The notes under the pieces were generated by a model. It saw nothing but the letters and a program-made list of their open reading frames with translations. It did no database searches and had not been told where the DNA came from. This document shows, piece after piece, positions 45,531 through 58,440 of a stretch of 64,000 nucleotides of DNA; the first letter of the stretch is position 1; each line of letters starts with the position of its first letter. The DNA is from Paracentrotus lividus (lineage: Eukaryota; Echinodermata; Echinoidea; Camarodonta; Echinidae), in NCBI GenBank assembly GCA_940671915.1, contig CALNVZ010000218.1, forward strand, positions 39,602,299 to 39,666,298, given 5' to 3'. The position numbers were made by a program, and so were the translations under genes.

Positions 45531-47470
45531 AAAGAATACGAAGCACCTCTTCAATAGATTACGGCAGACACATAGAGGAAGGATTTCAATATCTTTCTTT
45601 ACTGCTAGATAAAGCTGCTGGTATGTTAATGTCTACCAATAATGTAGTCATTCTAATCCCTATTGTGTCTAGCATTGTTTTGATTCCAACAAAATGTCTG
45701 GTAACATCAAGAACAAATACATGTAAGACTTAAGTGTTTATCGTTGATGCAATGACAAAACCTCGTATCTCAAATTCTGAAGAAAATCACCTTTTAATTT
45801 AATATCCAGTGTCCAAAACTTAGCTCTCTCACCACAAAAATGAAGTCATTACAGCATGTATAAGAGCAATCTCATAGACTATAGTGCATTGGCTACTATG
45901 TTGGTTTCTTTTTCACTCTCCTGAAAGTTTCATACTTTTGAAATACAAAGTTTTGTTGCCCAATTAGCATTATGGTTTGATCAGAAATGGAAATATCTGA
46001 GCATTCACATTCAATTAACAATAGCATGTGGGTAAATTATTTAAAAGTAGAATACAATATACATCTCTTTTACATTTCTATCTGAACTTCTCAGTTCCAA
46101 TCTCACAATATATAAATAAAATTTTGCACAAAAGATAAATTGATCGCCAAAATCATATTGAAACATGGATACATTTTTTCTACAAGCACAGTAACTACAA
46201 CAAAAAGAATCAACATTAGGATTTGTAATAACATAGAATAAACAATAGTACTTTGATTGCATTTAGAAAGAAGGCATTTCTTCTATAATTATGAGCCTAT
46301 CCACATAGTAATATCATTGTTAATTTTTGTAAATAAATGAAAATGATACAGAGATAAACATATAAAAGTAGTACAACAATTTGGAACATATATATATATA
46401 AAACAAAATAGTGATCTTAAAATAATGGATACTACGCGTATATTGTACAATGTTAATATGTAACAATTAAATAGATAAGACAACATAAAACCCCAGCACA
46501 ACAGTTCGCAGCATTGTTTCTTTTCCTTTTGAAATTTCATGGCACAGTTTTTCCTTTATGATTGGCAGATCCAGGGGGCACCTATTTTTTTTAAACCCCT
46601 CATTAATTGTACATGTTAATAACAGAAAACTCTTAGCTGTGCCCCTCCCCCTATTCTTCTAATTCTGAAATCCAGGATCTACCCATGATCCACCACTGTA
46701 TATAACAAAGTGCCTGCAACCATGAATACCACAAGTTTGAAACTGGGAACAGGAGAATTGTGTTTTGTTAGTATTCTTTAACATTATAGACAGGTGCTTG
46801 AACTAAATCAATCTCTTTATAAACAGAATCTTGCAAAATACAACTTCTATAAATTCAAATGAGTTTGGTTCTTTGATCAATTGCAAATATAAAATATAAT
46901 TGGCCATTGCAAACCTTTGTTTTATGTGGCACAGATTCACTGCCAGATTCACCCCCCCCCCCCTTGTTACGGGCCTGTGAATCAACTGTTTTGATTGGTA
47001 GAGTGTGAGACTTTTATGCCATAAGTGCATGCAACAAGAATCTTGATTGGTTACTGTGAATTTGCAATATCATTGTACAAGGCACTGAGCTTATAGACTA
47101 GGAGCTTCAAAGCTCCATTATTATTATAGACATACAGTCGGATATGTTTTTTTAGGACCACCTAAGGTAACAGAAAAAGTGACCACAGTTGACTGGTGGT
47201 CATTATAGACAGGTTCTACAACACACATCTCTTACAGGAGGAGTCAATACATATAGGTGACCACTATAGACAGGTAGGCAAACACACACTCGGACCAGTT
47301 TGACAGTATGAACCGGTATACCACAATTTTTTGGCACATTATTCCTTCGCAGACCTTTTCCCAAATTGCAACCTCATTAATGCATTTATATTGCTTCTTA
47401 TGCACAGTTTTAATGGTATGTAACAAAACTTGGAGATTGGTATATTAACCCTAACCTGCCCCCGGGGGGG
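45531..47470. other. Intergenic DNA, no gene seen
   Basis: AT-rich. Includes a short element related to the cagtggcggatccag family around 46560-46700 and C tracts near 46954. Nothing coding recognised. Confidence 0.5.
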
Positions 47471-47474
47471 GATT

Positions 47475-48461
47475 TAGCCCCCCCCCCTTGACATTTTGCG
47501 CGATAAATATTTGACGCGAGAAGCTAAAGCCGCGGTGCTTCATGAGATTTTTCTTTGAAGTCTTGCACACCTTTTGAAACCAAATTAGTGACCTCTGGGT
47601 ACCCGGTTCGCGAGTTACACATAATTTTGTACCGTGCATTGGACCCAAAATTACTCAAAAATGTCATTTTATGTACAAGTCAATACAAATTGTGTTTTCA
47701 GCTAAAATTCTTAAATGAGTGTTAATTTTGCTTTTTATTTATAAAAATCATTTGATTTACTGCTATTTATAATCGAAATAATGTGGCGGACCAATTTTGT
47801 CATAAAAACAAATAAAAATAAATGGTAAAAAAAAAACAAAGAAATACATAAGAAATTATTGCATACTGGAATATTTGTCAAGTACAATAGATAGGAATTA
47901 GCAATTCGAGGAGCTATATTTAGTGAATTAGAGCATAAAGTATGATTTCATGCCATAAATAGCATGTGTATAAGAAATGAAACATTTTCGAAAAATTAAC
48001 TATGCAGTTACGGAGATCACAGCACAGGGACTGCATGTCATTTATGTGAGCGAATCGCGGTTGACAGCCGAGATCTTGGGGGGGAAAGGGGGGGGGGGCT
48101 AAATTAGAGCCTGGCAGATTAAGGTTAAGCAGTCGAGGCACCGTTAGCGATAATGAGCCAAAAATGCGAAATTTATACAATCTCTCAGTCCTCTAACTGC
48201 ACTCTGCGGACCTGTGCGGGCTAAACAGAGATTTTTGCAACTCGTTAGATTTTGATTTTGGTGAACGGAATTTCCAGATTGTACATATTTAGAAGAGAAA
48301 TTCTTAACCTACCTATCATGCACATTTTATGGTATTTTATCTTATCTGAATATTGTAAAAGTATTGGTGAAAGATACGGAACAAAACATATGTTCAGTTG
48401 ATATAAGTGACAAGAAAAGTAGTTATTTTTTGCATGATTCAAAGAAAATTAATATTTGAAG
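47475..48461. repeat. ~985-bp tandem duplication, unit 1
   Basis: Unit 1 starts at the C tract plus ttgacattttgcgcgataaa and includes a C/G-tract-bounded element (to about 48102) plus ~360 bases of flank. Unit 2 begins at 48462 with the same sequence. Differences are mostly one-base indels. Confidence 0.9.
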
Positions 48462-49440
48462 CCCCCCCCTTGACATTTTGCGCGATAAATTTTTGACGCG
48501 AGAAGCTAAAGCCGCGGCGCTTCATGAGATTTTTCTTTGAAGTCTTGCACACCTTTTGAACCAAATTAGTGACTCTGGGTACCCGGTTCGCGAGTTACAC
48601 ATAATTTTGTACCCGTGCATTGGACCCAAAATTACTCAAAAATGTCATTTTATGTACAAAGTCAATACAAATTGTGTTTTCAGCTAAAATTCTTAAATGA
48701 GTGATTAATTTTGCTTTTACTGATAAAATCATTTGATTTACTGCTATTTATAATCGAAATAATGTCGCGGACCAATTTTGTCAATAAAAACAATAAAAAT
48801 AAAATGGTAAAAAAAACAAAGAAATACATAAGAATTAATTTGCATACTGGAATATTTGTCAAGTACAATAGATAGGAATTAGCATTCGAAGCTATATTTA
48901 GTGAATTAGAGCATAAAGTATGATTTCATGCATAAATTAGCATGTGTAATTAGAATGAAACATTTTTCGGAAAAATTAACTATGCAGTTACGGAGATCAC
49001 AGCACAGGGGACGTGCATGTCAATTTATGTCGCGATCGCGCGGTTGACAGCCGAGATCTTGGGGGGAAGGGGGGGGGGCTAAATTAGAGCCTGGCAGATT
49101 AAGGTTAAGCAGTCCGAGGGCACCGTTAGGTAATGAGCCAAAAATGCGAAATTTATACAACTCTCTCAGTCCTCTATCTGCACTCTGCGGACCTGTGCGC
49201 GGCTAAACAGAGATTTTGCAACTCTTGTAGATTTTGATTTTGTGAACGGAATTTCCAGATTCTTACATATTTAGAAAGAAGAAATTCTAACCTACCTATC
49301 ATGCACATTTTTATGGTATTTTATCATATCTGAATATTGTAAAAGTATTGGTGAAAGATACGGAACAAAAACATATGTTCAGTTGGATATAAGTGACAAG
49401 AAAAGTAGTTATTTTTGCATGATTCCAAAAGAAAATTACA
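48462..49440. repeat. ~985-bp tandem duplication, unit 2
   Basis: Collinear with 47475-48461 over its full length, ending near gcatgattccaaaagaaaat. Confidence 0.9.
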
Positions 49441-49464
49441 TATTTGGAAAGAATGAAATCTTCG

Positions 49465-49795
49465 CTTCAAAACGTAGTGATTTTTAATATCCTTTACTTT
49501 TTACACCAGTCAGGAACTAGCAAAATATTAAGCAAGTCCAAAATACAGAAAATGCGGCTTTCTGATTGGCTGCTTGAATCAAGGATTGATGCGAGCGGGG
49601 ATTTTGAACACGTGGGAGCCGTTACCTGACAGCGCAGTGACCTTTTGGTGCGTGGTGAGATTCGCATCAGCCAATCAAATCACACTCAAATTTAGACCAG
49701 CCAATCAGATCGCAGTAATTGAAGAAATTTTGTATTTAATGCACATCTAGCTAGCTCCTGACTGGTATAAAACTTGAAATACTATGTTTGGTGTA
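49465..49795. mobile_element. Inverted-repeat element (~50-bp arms)
   Basis: aaacgtagtgatttttaata...caccagtcaggaactagc at about 49468-49522 is the reverse complement of gctagctcctgactggtata...atactatgttt at 49750-49789. An internal tgattggctgct / cagccaatcaaat pairing is also present. Confidence 0.75.
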
Positions 49796-50479
49796 TTTTT
49801 GGAAAGCTGAAGAGTTGCTGAAGATTATGAACCTATTTTCTCGTCGAATCATTAAAAATAAAGCGTATTTGTGGCTAGTTATTCAAAAAATTCCCAAACG
49901 GATTTTAACGCAAAATATATCCCACAATTTCTACTATTTTGAAAGACATATTTTCTTTCTTATTACGGAATATATATTTTGATAGTATGATTTATTAATG
50001 CCGAAAATTTCATGTCAAATATTCATTTCTAGGCAGAATTATAATCGCACAATGACAGGGATACAAGCTACTAGTTACGCATTCAAACACACAAACTCAT
50101 GAATACGACTTGTATAAATACGAGCGATTTCGAAAGCGGTGCTGGTGGACTGTAAGAGAAAAGATGCAGAAAGGAAAAGGGGGTACAGTGAGCAAGCCCT
50201 CTTCTTCCACTGCCCTTTTTCTTGCTGTTTTCCCTCTTTTTTCATGCTTTTTTTTTCAGAGAAGTATAAGTGAATAGACTGAGTGAATTGACTTGCTGTT
50301 TTGTAGCTGAAAAGTCTCCCTTTTACCTCTCTTTTATCGCCGTTTTGTAGCCCTTTCGAAAACGGCTAGAAAACAGGAAATTTTTTCACTAAGATTTTCC
50401 CCATAGGAATTTGTAGGCTACACATAACGGCTAGAAATTGAACGGGAGTTTGGTCAATTGCAAACAGCTTGGTCACTAT

Positions 50480-50560
50480 GGGGAAGGGGAAGGGGGGGGA
50501 GAGAGAGAGAGAGAGGGGGGAGAAGAGGGGAGGGGGGAGAAGAGATAGGGAGAGAAAGAG
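50480..50560. repeat. G/GA-rich simple sequence
   Basis: gaaggggaagg followed by (ga)n and G runs. Confidence 0.85.
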
Positions 50561-50726
50561 TAAAGGGACGAATAAGATATTTATATTATTTACATGTATA
50601 CACAATCTATACACAAACCTTGACTTAAAAAAATTGTAAACAGATAAAAAATGTATCCCATAAATACATTCTTACGGTCACCATCATAGTCACACCCTGC
50701 TTAATAGTACAAGTCAATTGTTCAAC

Positions 50727-53700
50727 CTCACACTAATGCAACAGAAAATCTGAAACATGTATCTTGATCAGTAAAATCTCCTCTACAATAATCAAAAGTC
50801 CTAAGGATTTCGAGTGTGGAAAGGGGTCAAAAAATCAAAGGTCAATAAGGTCATTTTTGGCCTTATATCATGTAAAAATGATGAATGTCAGGTTTGTTTT
50901 CACTTATAACTTGAAATTAGTAAAGCATACTTAACAGAACTGTGGTCAATTATGTATAACAATATTGCAAATAAATGAGCAGGTTTTGTAGTATAACCAT
51001 TATGAAGGTCAAAGGTCAGAGGTTCAATAAATGTCTAAAACGTGTGAAAATGAAAGAATTGCCGTTATCCTAGCATAACTTAACATACAACTATATATCA
51101 GTCAATATGTTCAACCTCACAAAATATGAAACATGTATCTTAATCAGTAAAATCTCCTCTACAACATATCAAAAGTCCTAAAGAATTTCGTGGTGTAAAG
51201 GGTCAAAAGGTCAAAGGTCAATAAAGGTCACCTTTGGCCTAAAATCATGTCGAATATGTAATCCATGTTTGTTTTCACTTATAACTTGAAAATTAGTAAA
51301 GCATACTTAACAGAACTGTGGTCAATTTTGTATAACAATATGCAAATAAGATGAGCAGGTTTTGGTATAACCATATGAAGGTCAAAGGTCAGAGTCAATA
51401 AATTTCTAAAACATGTGAAAATGAAAAGAATTGCCTGTTATCCTAGGCATAACTTAACATACAACTATATATACAGTCAATAGGTTCAACCTCACAAATA
51501 TGAAACATGATCTTAATCAGTAAAATCTCCTCTACACATATCAAAAGTCCTAAAGATTTCGAGTGTTAAAGGGTCAAAAGGCAAAGGTCAATAAAGTCAC
51601 TTTGGCCTAAATCATGCGAATAATGTAATCTCATGTTTGTTTCACTTTAACTTGAAAATTATAAAGCAACTTACAGAACTGGTCAATTATGTATAACAAT
51701 ATGCAAATAAGAGAGCAGGTTTTGGTAGTAACCATATGAAGGTCAAAGGTCAAGGTCAATAAATGTCTAAAACATGTAAAATGAAAGATTGCCGTTATCC
51801 TAGGCATAACTAAAACAGTACAGTTATAAACCAACTTAGTTTATTTTGTTAGTAAAATATTTGAAGGTTAAAGTCAGAGGTCAATGGATATCCAAAATCC
51901 TGTGAAAATGATGAGAAATTTCTTTTATCCTATGGCCAGCTCGAGATTATCATAGAAACTGTCACCCCTTTACTCTATTGATACTTAGGCATGAATTATA
52001 TGGTTTTTGGTGACAACCATTTAGGTCAAAGATCAGAGGTCAGTAGATGTCAAGAACTGTGAAAAAGATGAGAAATTGTTTTGTTATATGAGGAATGCTG
52101 ACTAAACGTGGGAGTTAAAATATATTGATACTGAGGCAAATTAACATATAGGAGCACACGAGGTGACAGTCATTACAGGTCAGAGGTCAGTAGATGTCAA
52201 AAATCATGTAAATATGATGAAAAAATTTAGGTTCATTGCATTGTGTATATTGAGAAAAATGAACTTTGCAGTAGTGACAACTAATTTGAAGGTCAAAGGT
52301 CAGAGATAAGTAAATTTTTTTATAACAAGAACGTTATGTACCTATACCCTAACTTGAGATCCACTTGAGGAGTGTGAACAAACTTGTTTTAGTATGTATA
52401 TTGATAGATAAATTATGACCTTGAGCATGTTTAGGATCAAAGGGCAATATCCTCCACAAATTATAAGATATACTTTTGTTACCTTTTTTAGCGATAACTT
52501 TAGACTTTAGTACAACTACATGTAGGTAATTGCAACCACACTTGGATTAATGGTGTAGAATCTTGGTAGCGACCAAGATAAAGTCAATCGTAACGTTGTA
52601 GATAAATATTTTTAAGTAATGGAACACCACAATATCATGAGAAGATCTTAATGAAAATGCTTTAAATTAGGCACAATAGCTGGACTCTTATAGTGCATCC
52701 TTGCCAAGAAATAAAACATCCATGGAAATATTCATATCTTTATCTCTGGCAATGTCTTACAGTCATTTCAACAACTAAAAGTTTTAGGTAGATATCCATT
52801 AGTATGGAGCTCCTGTCTCAAAGAGAAAGCGCCCCACCCCTCTCAGGCGGTCGTTCTGTGATTTCTCGGGAAAGGGGTGCACATTTATTTTAGGGTCCAG
52901 TTCAGGGGGAAAATTCTGAAAATCATTGAAATAATGGTCTCTTCGCATTTCCCCCAAACTGTTTTTTAATTAGGGTGTAGTTTTCAAATATTTTTGGAGC
53001 AATTTATAATAGGGTCCCGTATAATATAATGAAAATAATACCGCTGGTAGAGGGTAATTTGCTAACTTCCCCTCCAAAAGTCTTGTAAAAGGGATTATGT
53101 CTGTAAAAGCATACCATCTCCTCAAGTGATTATCATTCCTTTCCCTTGATCAGTGTATTGATGATTAGCAGAGCCTCTCACCTCACAATTTTGTGACAAA
53201 AAATAAAGATAAGGCAGGGGGCAAGGGTGGCATTTCGGGCCACAGATCTACATGTAGATGTGTTGAACGGGCAAATGTATCTAGCATCACAGTAAAGGTT
53301 TATTGTCATGGAGAGAAATGTTGGAGGACTTAACCGTACCATTTGTGAAAATGAAAATGCTCGACAAAATTGAAGGCTTTTATGAGGAAATGCTATCTCA
53401 ATTTAATTCTAAGCCCTGTAACATCATAAACATAAAAACATATTTATGTGTACATAAAAGTTACACTCAATGATCTTATCTCTTTTATGTTACACCGGAA
53501 TAGACCTACCAAAAATAAACTAATAGCCACAATGAGATCCAACACAATTAAATCCTGACTGCTAGTATTCAAAATGATCTTAAACATTTGTTACCAGAAC
53601 ATGATCAGCATAAATGTAGTTCCTACAATTAATGTTTGGTAAAAAATCAATCTGGCAATTACTTTTTGAATCCTTCAAATCTTCTCATGCTTCAGTGGCG

Positions 53701-55375
53701 ATCCAGGCAGGGGCACAGGGGACACGCCCCTCTATAATACTTATACTAATTGACTGTACATGTTAAAATTTGGGAAAACTTGGCGGCTCACTACTCATGG
53801 GGTCAGGCACCCCTCTATTTTCAAATCCTGGATTTATAATGCGCTTTTTGCGGTTAGCATGATATTTTATCATTTTTACATATACTTTTGGTGACCTATC
53901 GGATATTTGCAGTGTTACACGTACGTACCATCAAAATCATGGACTATTCAACAAGGCTAGGTTGAAAGTCATTTTATCAGTGCTTCTTAACTTTATCAAG
54001 GAAACAAACTATGTACATGCACATGTACATGTTTTTCATTATTTTGACATAGTAGCTGCCCAAAAAATCATTATATCATTAGTCCCTCTTTATACATAAT
54101 CAAACCGAACTTTTGATAACATTAATGAAACAAACTTCTCGTCATCTCAAGAGTAAATTTGTCTTTGTCATTAATTGACTTTAAATTCTTGAAACTACTA
54201 GTTACGTTGGCAATAATCAAGTGCCATGAAAGCAATAACCTTCCTATTATCAAGTGCTGCGAATAATTGTGAAGACAAGGGATTTCATTATACTGAAAAA
54301 ATAGTTTACTGTCATACATATGTGTCCTTCGCTTTGAAAGATTTACCATCCGCAGGTCATTGGCTCATCTCCCATCAGTATCCCTTTCATGTTTTGGACA
54401 GGATTATAAGCTAAAAATGACATTTTAATAACCATTGCCCTTTGCATGTTGTCATTTAAAATTTGTATTTCATCTTCTTACATTCATACAGAATTGCTTC
54501 AAGTTTGTTTGACAACATTCAAAACTATCAGTCATTGCCAAACATAAAGTAGTTTCTCATCTTTTTCTTTTTACAGGAATTAGACATTCATTTGGTGACC
54601 CCTGACCTTTGACCTTCATGGAAGTAAAAAAAACATTATTTAGTTACCTTTATAAATATGATAGATCAAGTTTGGTTGAAATGCCCCCAGTTATGATTAC
54701 CCAAAATCTTACAAGTTCATTTGCATGATAATTGACCCAAAATTTATTGACATCTGACCTTTACCTTAAATAGATACCGGTCATCAAAGCCTTCAAAGTT
54801 CATTTCAACATCAAGATTGCACTTGGTTTGCTTGACATTATTTTAGTCGATCTCAAGTTATAGTTTAAAGCCCAAAGGAACTTTCAAAGATTTACACAGG
54901 ATTTTGGATTTTTATTGACCTCTGACCTTTGACCTTCAAATATTTATCACCAAAACCTTACAGGTCATTCACCTAACAACATTGAACCAAGTTTGGTTGA
55001 CATACCTGTAGAGGTCTCAAGTTATAGCTAGGCACAAAGGAAATTTCGTGGCATTTTCCCAGTGTTTTGACGTTTATTGACCTCTGACCTTTGACCTTCA
55101 AATGGTTACTACCAAAACCTGTCCATTTATTTCTATACATAATTGACCCAAGTTTTGATAAGAATGCTTTGCTAATTTTCTATTTATAAATTCAAATAAA
55201 ACATAACATTACATCATTTTACATGATTTTAGGCCAAAAATGACCTTTAATGACCTTTGACCTTTTGACCCCTTTCCACCACTCGAAATCCTTAGGACTT
55301 TTGATATGTTGTAGAGGAGACTTTACTGATCAAGATACATGTTTCAGATTTTCTGTTGCAATTAGTGTAGGTGAC
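50727..55375. mobile_element. ~4.6-kb foldback-type element with long, internally repeated arms
   Basis: The left terminus (cactaatgcaacagaaaatc, gaaacatgtatcttgatcag) is the reverse complement of the right terminus (ctgatcaagatacatgtttc, gattttctgttgcaattagt). The left arm has three ~380-bp units (from about 50727, 51113 and 51488) and then shorter decayed ones to about 52320. The right arm from about 54570 holds inverted units marked by gacctttgaccttcaa. The middle (52350-54550) has no recognised transposase. Confidence 0.75.
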
Positions 55376-57395
55376 CCCTTTTTTGTCCTAGAATGACTAT
55401 ACTATAAACAGTATTACTCAACATAAATAAATGCAGATAAATATATATGTATAAAAAATAAGGCAAATTGTTCTGTGGTTTTTTTTTGCTCCCTCCTCTC
55501 CTTTTTTCTAACAAAATTATTTGACCCCATGGCTCAAAGCACCAATAAGTCTCCACAACTTATTTGTGTTTCATATGTTTCTAAAGAAGTAGAGATTTCA
55601 ATCTTTTTTTAAAGCACCTGTATGAAATATTCTATTCACGTACCACATCAGTAGATTTGGCGATCGTAATGTTCCACAACTCTATGTTTCTAGCTTCCTC
55701 GATTAATTGTGTCCCTTTATTTCTACTCCTTCTCTTCAAAGCTGTCAACAACTATAGTACTCTTCTTCTTATTCTACTCCTTTTCCCCACAATTTCCTTT
55801 CACAGATTCTCTGTTATACTCATATATTCATAATCATGTACATGTACCTACATAAACATGTACACGTAAGAGTATTTTAGAGCTATCAATAATATTCCAT
55901 GCACATAAAACTGATTCTCCAGTCATGTTTTTTTATGTGTGTGTGACTTAATGATGGTTTTGAGTTGTAGGGTCACATATGAAAGAATCTTTGATAAACA
56001 CTTTATAATATACAATTTATCTCTTACTTTGAATCTGTCAGCACCAACGAAGGAATAAAACATTAATAGATAAACCTAAGAAAGGTTTAACATTGTACCG
56101 ACCACGATATAACTATGGAATACATAAAAACATAAATGTCAGCACATCATGGGTGCAATGATATATGCCCAAAACTACAATCTTTGCGCAGTAACTGATC
56201 AATTTGTTGCATGAAACATGCATTACATTTTTGTTTCCCGGACATGAAAACAGTTTTGCTGATGTTTACATGTACATTTATAAAAGGGCAATTCCAGTGT
56301 AACATCAATTACAATTCTTTTTCATATCAAGATTGTTTGCATTATAGTAATGAATATGGAAATATTGAAGCTGTATTAAATATATTCATATGTAATATTT
56401 ACTAGAAGACCAAAATTATTTCATTTACATAACTACATGTATGATGAAAATAATAGTATCAACAAAGAATGATAACTGACCTTACACAGAGATTGCCTAT
56501 CTTACAAAATATGTTTTCAGTCAAATTAAGTTTTAAAAAGTGCTCTTGACTAAATTACATGACTATAATAAAGTATGTTTACAGTTTTAATTTAAGTTTC
56601 ATTTGATAATATTATCAATTAATCACACTGTGATATTGACTCACTTGAGCGCATCCCCATTCGTACCTATTGCTTACAATTTGTGGTATAATAAATAACA
56701 ATAGTATAAGTCGAGGTGGATTCCCCTTTATATAAAGCCAAGCATAATGTATAAGTTGTTACTTTTCGCGAATTTCGTGAGCAAAATTTCAACTTCAACA
56801 TAAGGCAATTCATAGTAATGATATCATCGCAAAAAAAACTGTGAAATCATCGACTCACAAATTTCCCAAATTAGTGCAAAATCGTGAAATTATCTGTACG
56901 CGAAAATATTACCTTATACATTAACTCTGTATGAAACAGGCCCCAGATGCAGCAACAGAAAGAGCAAATACATGTATTTCTGCACACAATGAGTTTCTTT
57001 TTCATTTTCTTTTAAAAATGAAAATCCTAAAATTGGCACTATTCCGAAATGTTTAAAATCAAGTTTTTGGCAATAATAAGACTCGCAAAATAAGTCTTAC
57101 CATATTTTACTTTGCTTAAATTTTGCAGCAATAAAAGAAGAAAACCAGTTTACCAATTTGCAGAGGAAATAAAATCAGGCTACCTTTTGGCTTTGAAAGT
57201 AATCAATGTAAGGCTAATAATATTAACGAAAAAATTACCAAAAATTCACCCCTTAATTTTACCTTTGTAAATTTCCACAACTAGTCAAAAATCATGAAAA
57301 TATCTGAAAGATCAAAGACTCTGTGCCATTCTTCAAACTTCCTTTCCTAAACATCTTGAAAGCGGAAGTAATGGTGATATCACACAAGTTTATAT
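55376..57395. other. Intergenic DNA, no gene seen
   Basis: AT-rich. Contains an eroded TTCGCG element at about 56745-56930. Short ORFs here show no recognisable domain. Confidence 0.5.
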
Positions 57396-57399
57396 TCAC

Positions 57400-57810
57400 T
57401 TGATCTAACAGCAGTTGACCCAATTATCTGATCGTATAATACCAAATCGGCTTAACCCATATGGTCTCATAACAGTTTGGTCTAACTTCCATTTGGTCTA
57501 ATTCTCACTTGGTTTAATTTCCGATTCGTCTATAGCCAAATGGTCTAATTGCTGATTTCGTCTAATTCCCAAATAAATATATCAGTTACAGGAATCCACC
57601 AAATGGTAATAGACCAATTGGACATTAGGCGAAATGGACATTAGACCAAATGGGATTTAGACGAAATTGTAATAGGCGAAGTGACATTTACATGTAGACC
57701 TAAAGGTAATTGGACAAACTGGTTGTAGACGAAATGGAATTAGACCATGTGGGATGAGGCTACATTTGTGTAAATGGTCATTAGTCAAAGTGGGTTTAGA
57801 CCAATTGGCA
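57400..57810. repeat. GTCTAAT-motif array (mirrored)
   Basis: gtctaat-type units to about 57565, then attagac-type units to 57810. It lies just beyond the SUCO 3' end. Confidence 0.8.
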
Positions 57811-57961
57811 ATTTATCTATCTCACATACTATGAGACAGGTTTGAGACCAGTTCAAAGTTTGCGACTCTGTCTCAGAGAAATCCAACATGTTCATATTCA
57901 TGAGACTTTTCCCTGCGATGAATCAGAGTCTCGGAGACAACTTTCTCATCCTTATCCCTAA

Positions 57962-58440
57962 TCATCTTTTGCCATTATTATTTAAGCACTGATTATTCTT
58001 CTTACCCCCTGGCTGACTACTCCCACTGTATCCATTCACCCCATGATTCTTACCCTCCTGATAAACCCCATTCACCTGTCCTACCGTCTCAGGTGCGCCC
58101 CTATAGGGTGCTTGATTTGCCCCCCTACCACCACTACCCTGTTTATTTTGCCCCCCTTGTAGTCCTCTCTTAACCTGCCCCGATCCTTTGAATAGCAGAC
58201 CTGCGGTAGAATGTTTGGAGCTTGTTGCCCCTGGTAACCCCTTGGTAGTGGATGCTGATGAGAGTGAGACAGTGGATGCTAAGGAGGAGGAGGAGGAGGA
58301 GGGGAGAGGTGGCAGGAGGAGGATGAGACTAAACCTTGGTTGAATGTTTTCGTTGGATGCGCGTTGTGAAGATGTTTAGTAGGGTTTTTGTGCCGTCCTT
58401 TATTCTTGTTCCGATTTTTCTGCTTGGATGGTTCAGATGC
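57962..58440 (-). CDS. SUCO-like: SUCO-like last exon, with uncertain C-terminus
   Basis: Acceptor attacag. The entry frame gives [20 protein letters not shown] and on to a Pro run, stopping at 58281-58279 inside a (ctc)n tract. Another frame then stays open as [20 protein letters not shown]..., and a third from about 58150 reads [20 protein letters not shown] to a stop at 57964-57962. Either the protein ends at 58279, or two one-base errors near the (ctc)n and G runs hide a ~110-residue Gly/Asn/Gln-rich tail. Confidence 0.65.

Noticed and set aside
45003-45554. Two overlapping long minus-strand ORFs (~180 residues) rich in Ser, Leu and Pro
   Set aside because: They are the complement of a GA-rich minisatellite; two frames are open at once because of the repeat, with no domain.
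47100-47300. Possible regulatory region with repeated gaccac/gtggtc words
   Set aside because: Looks like another small decayed inverted-repeat element; no gene starts nearby.
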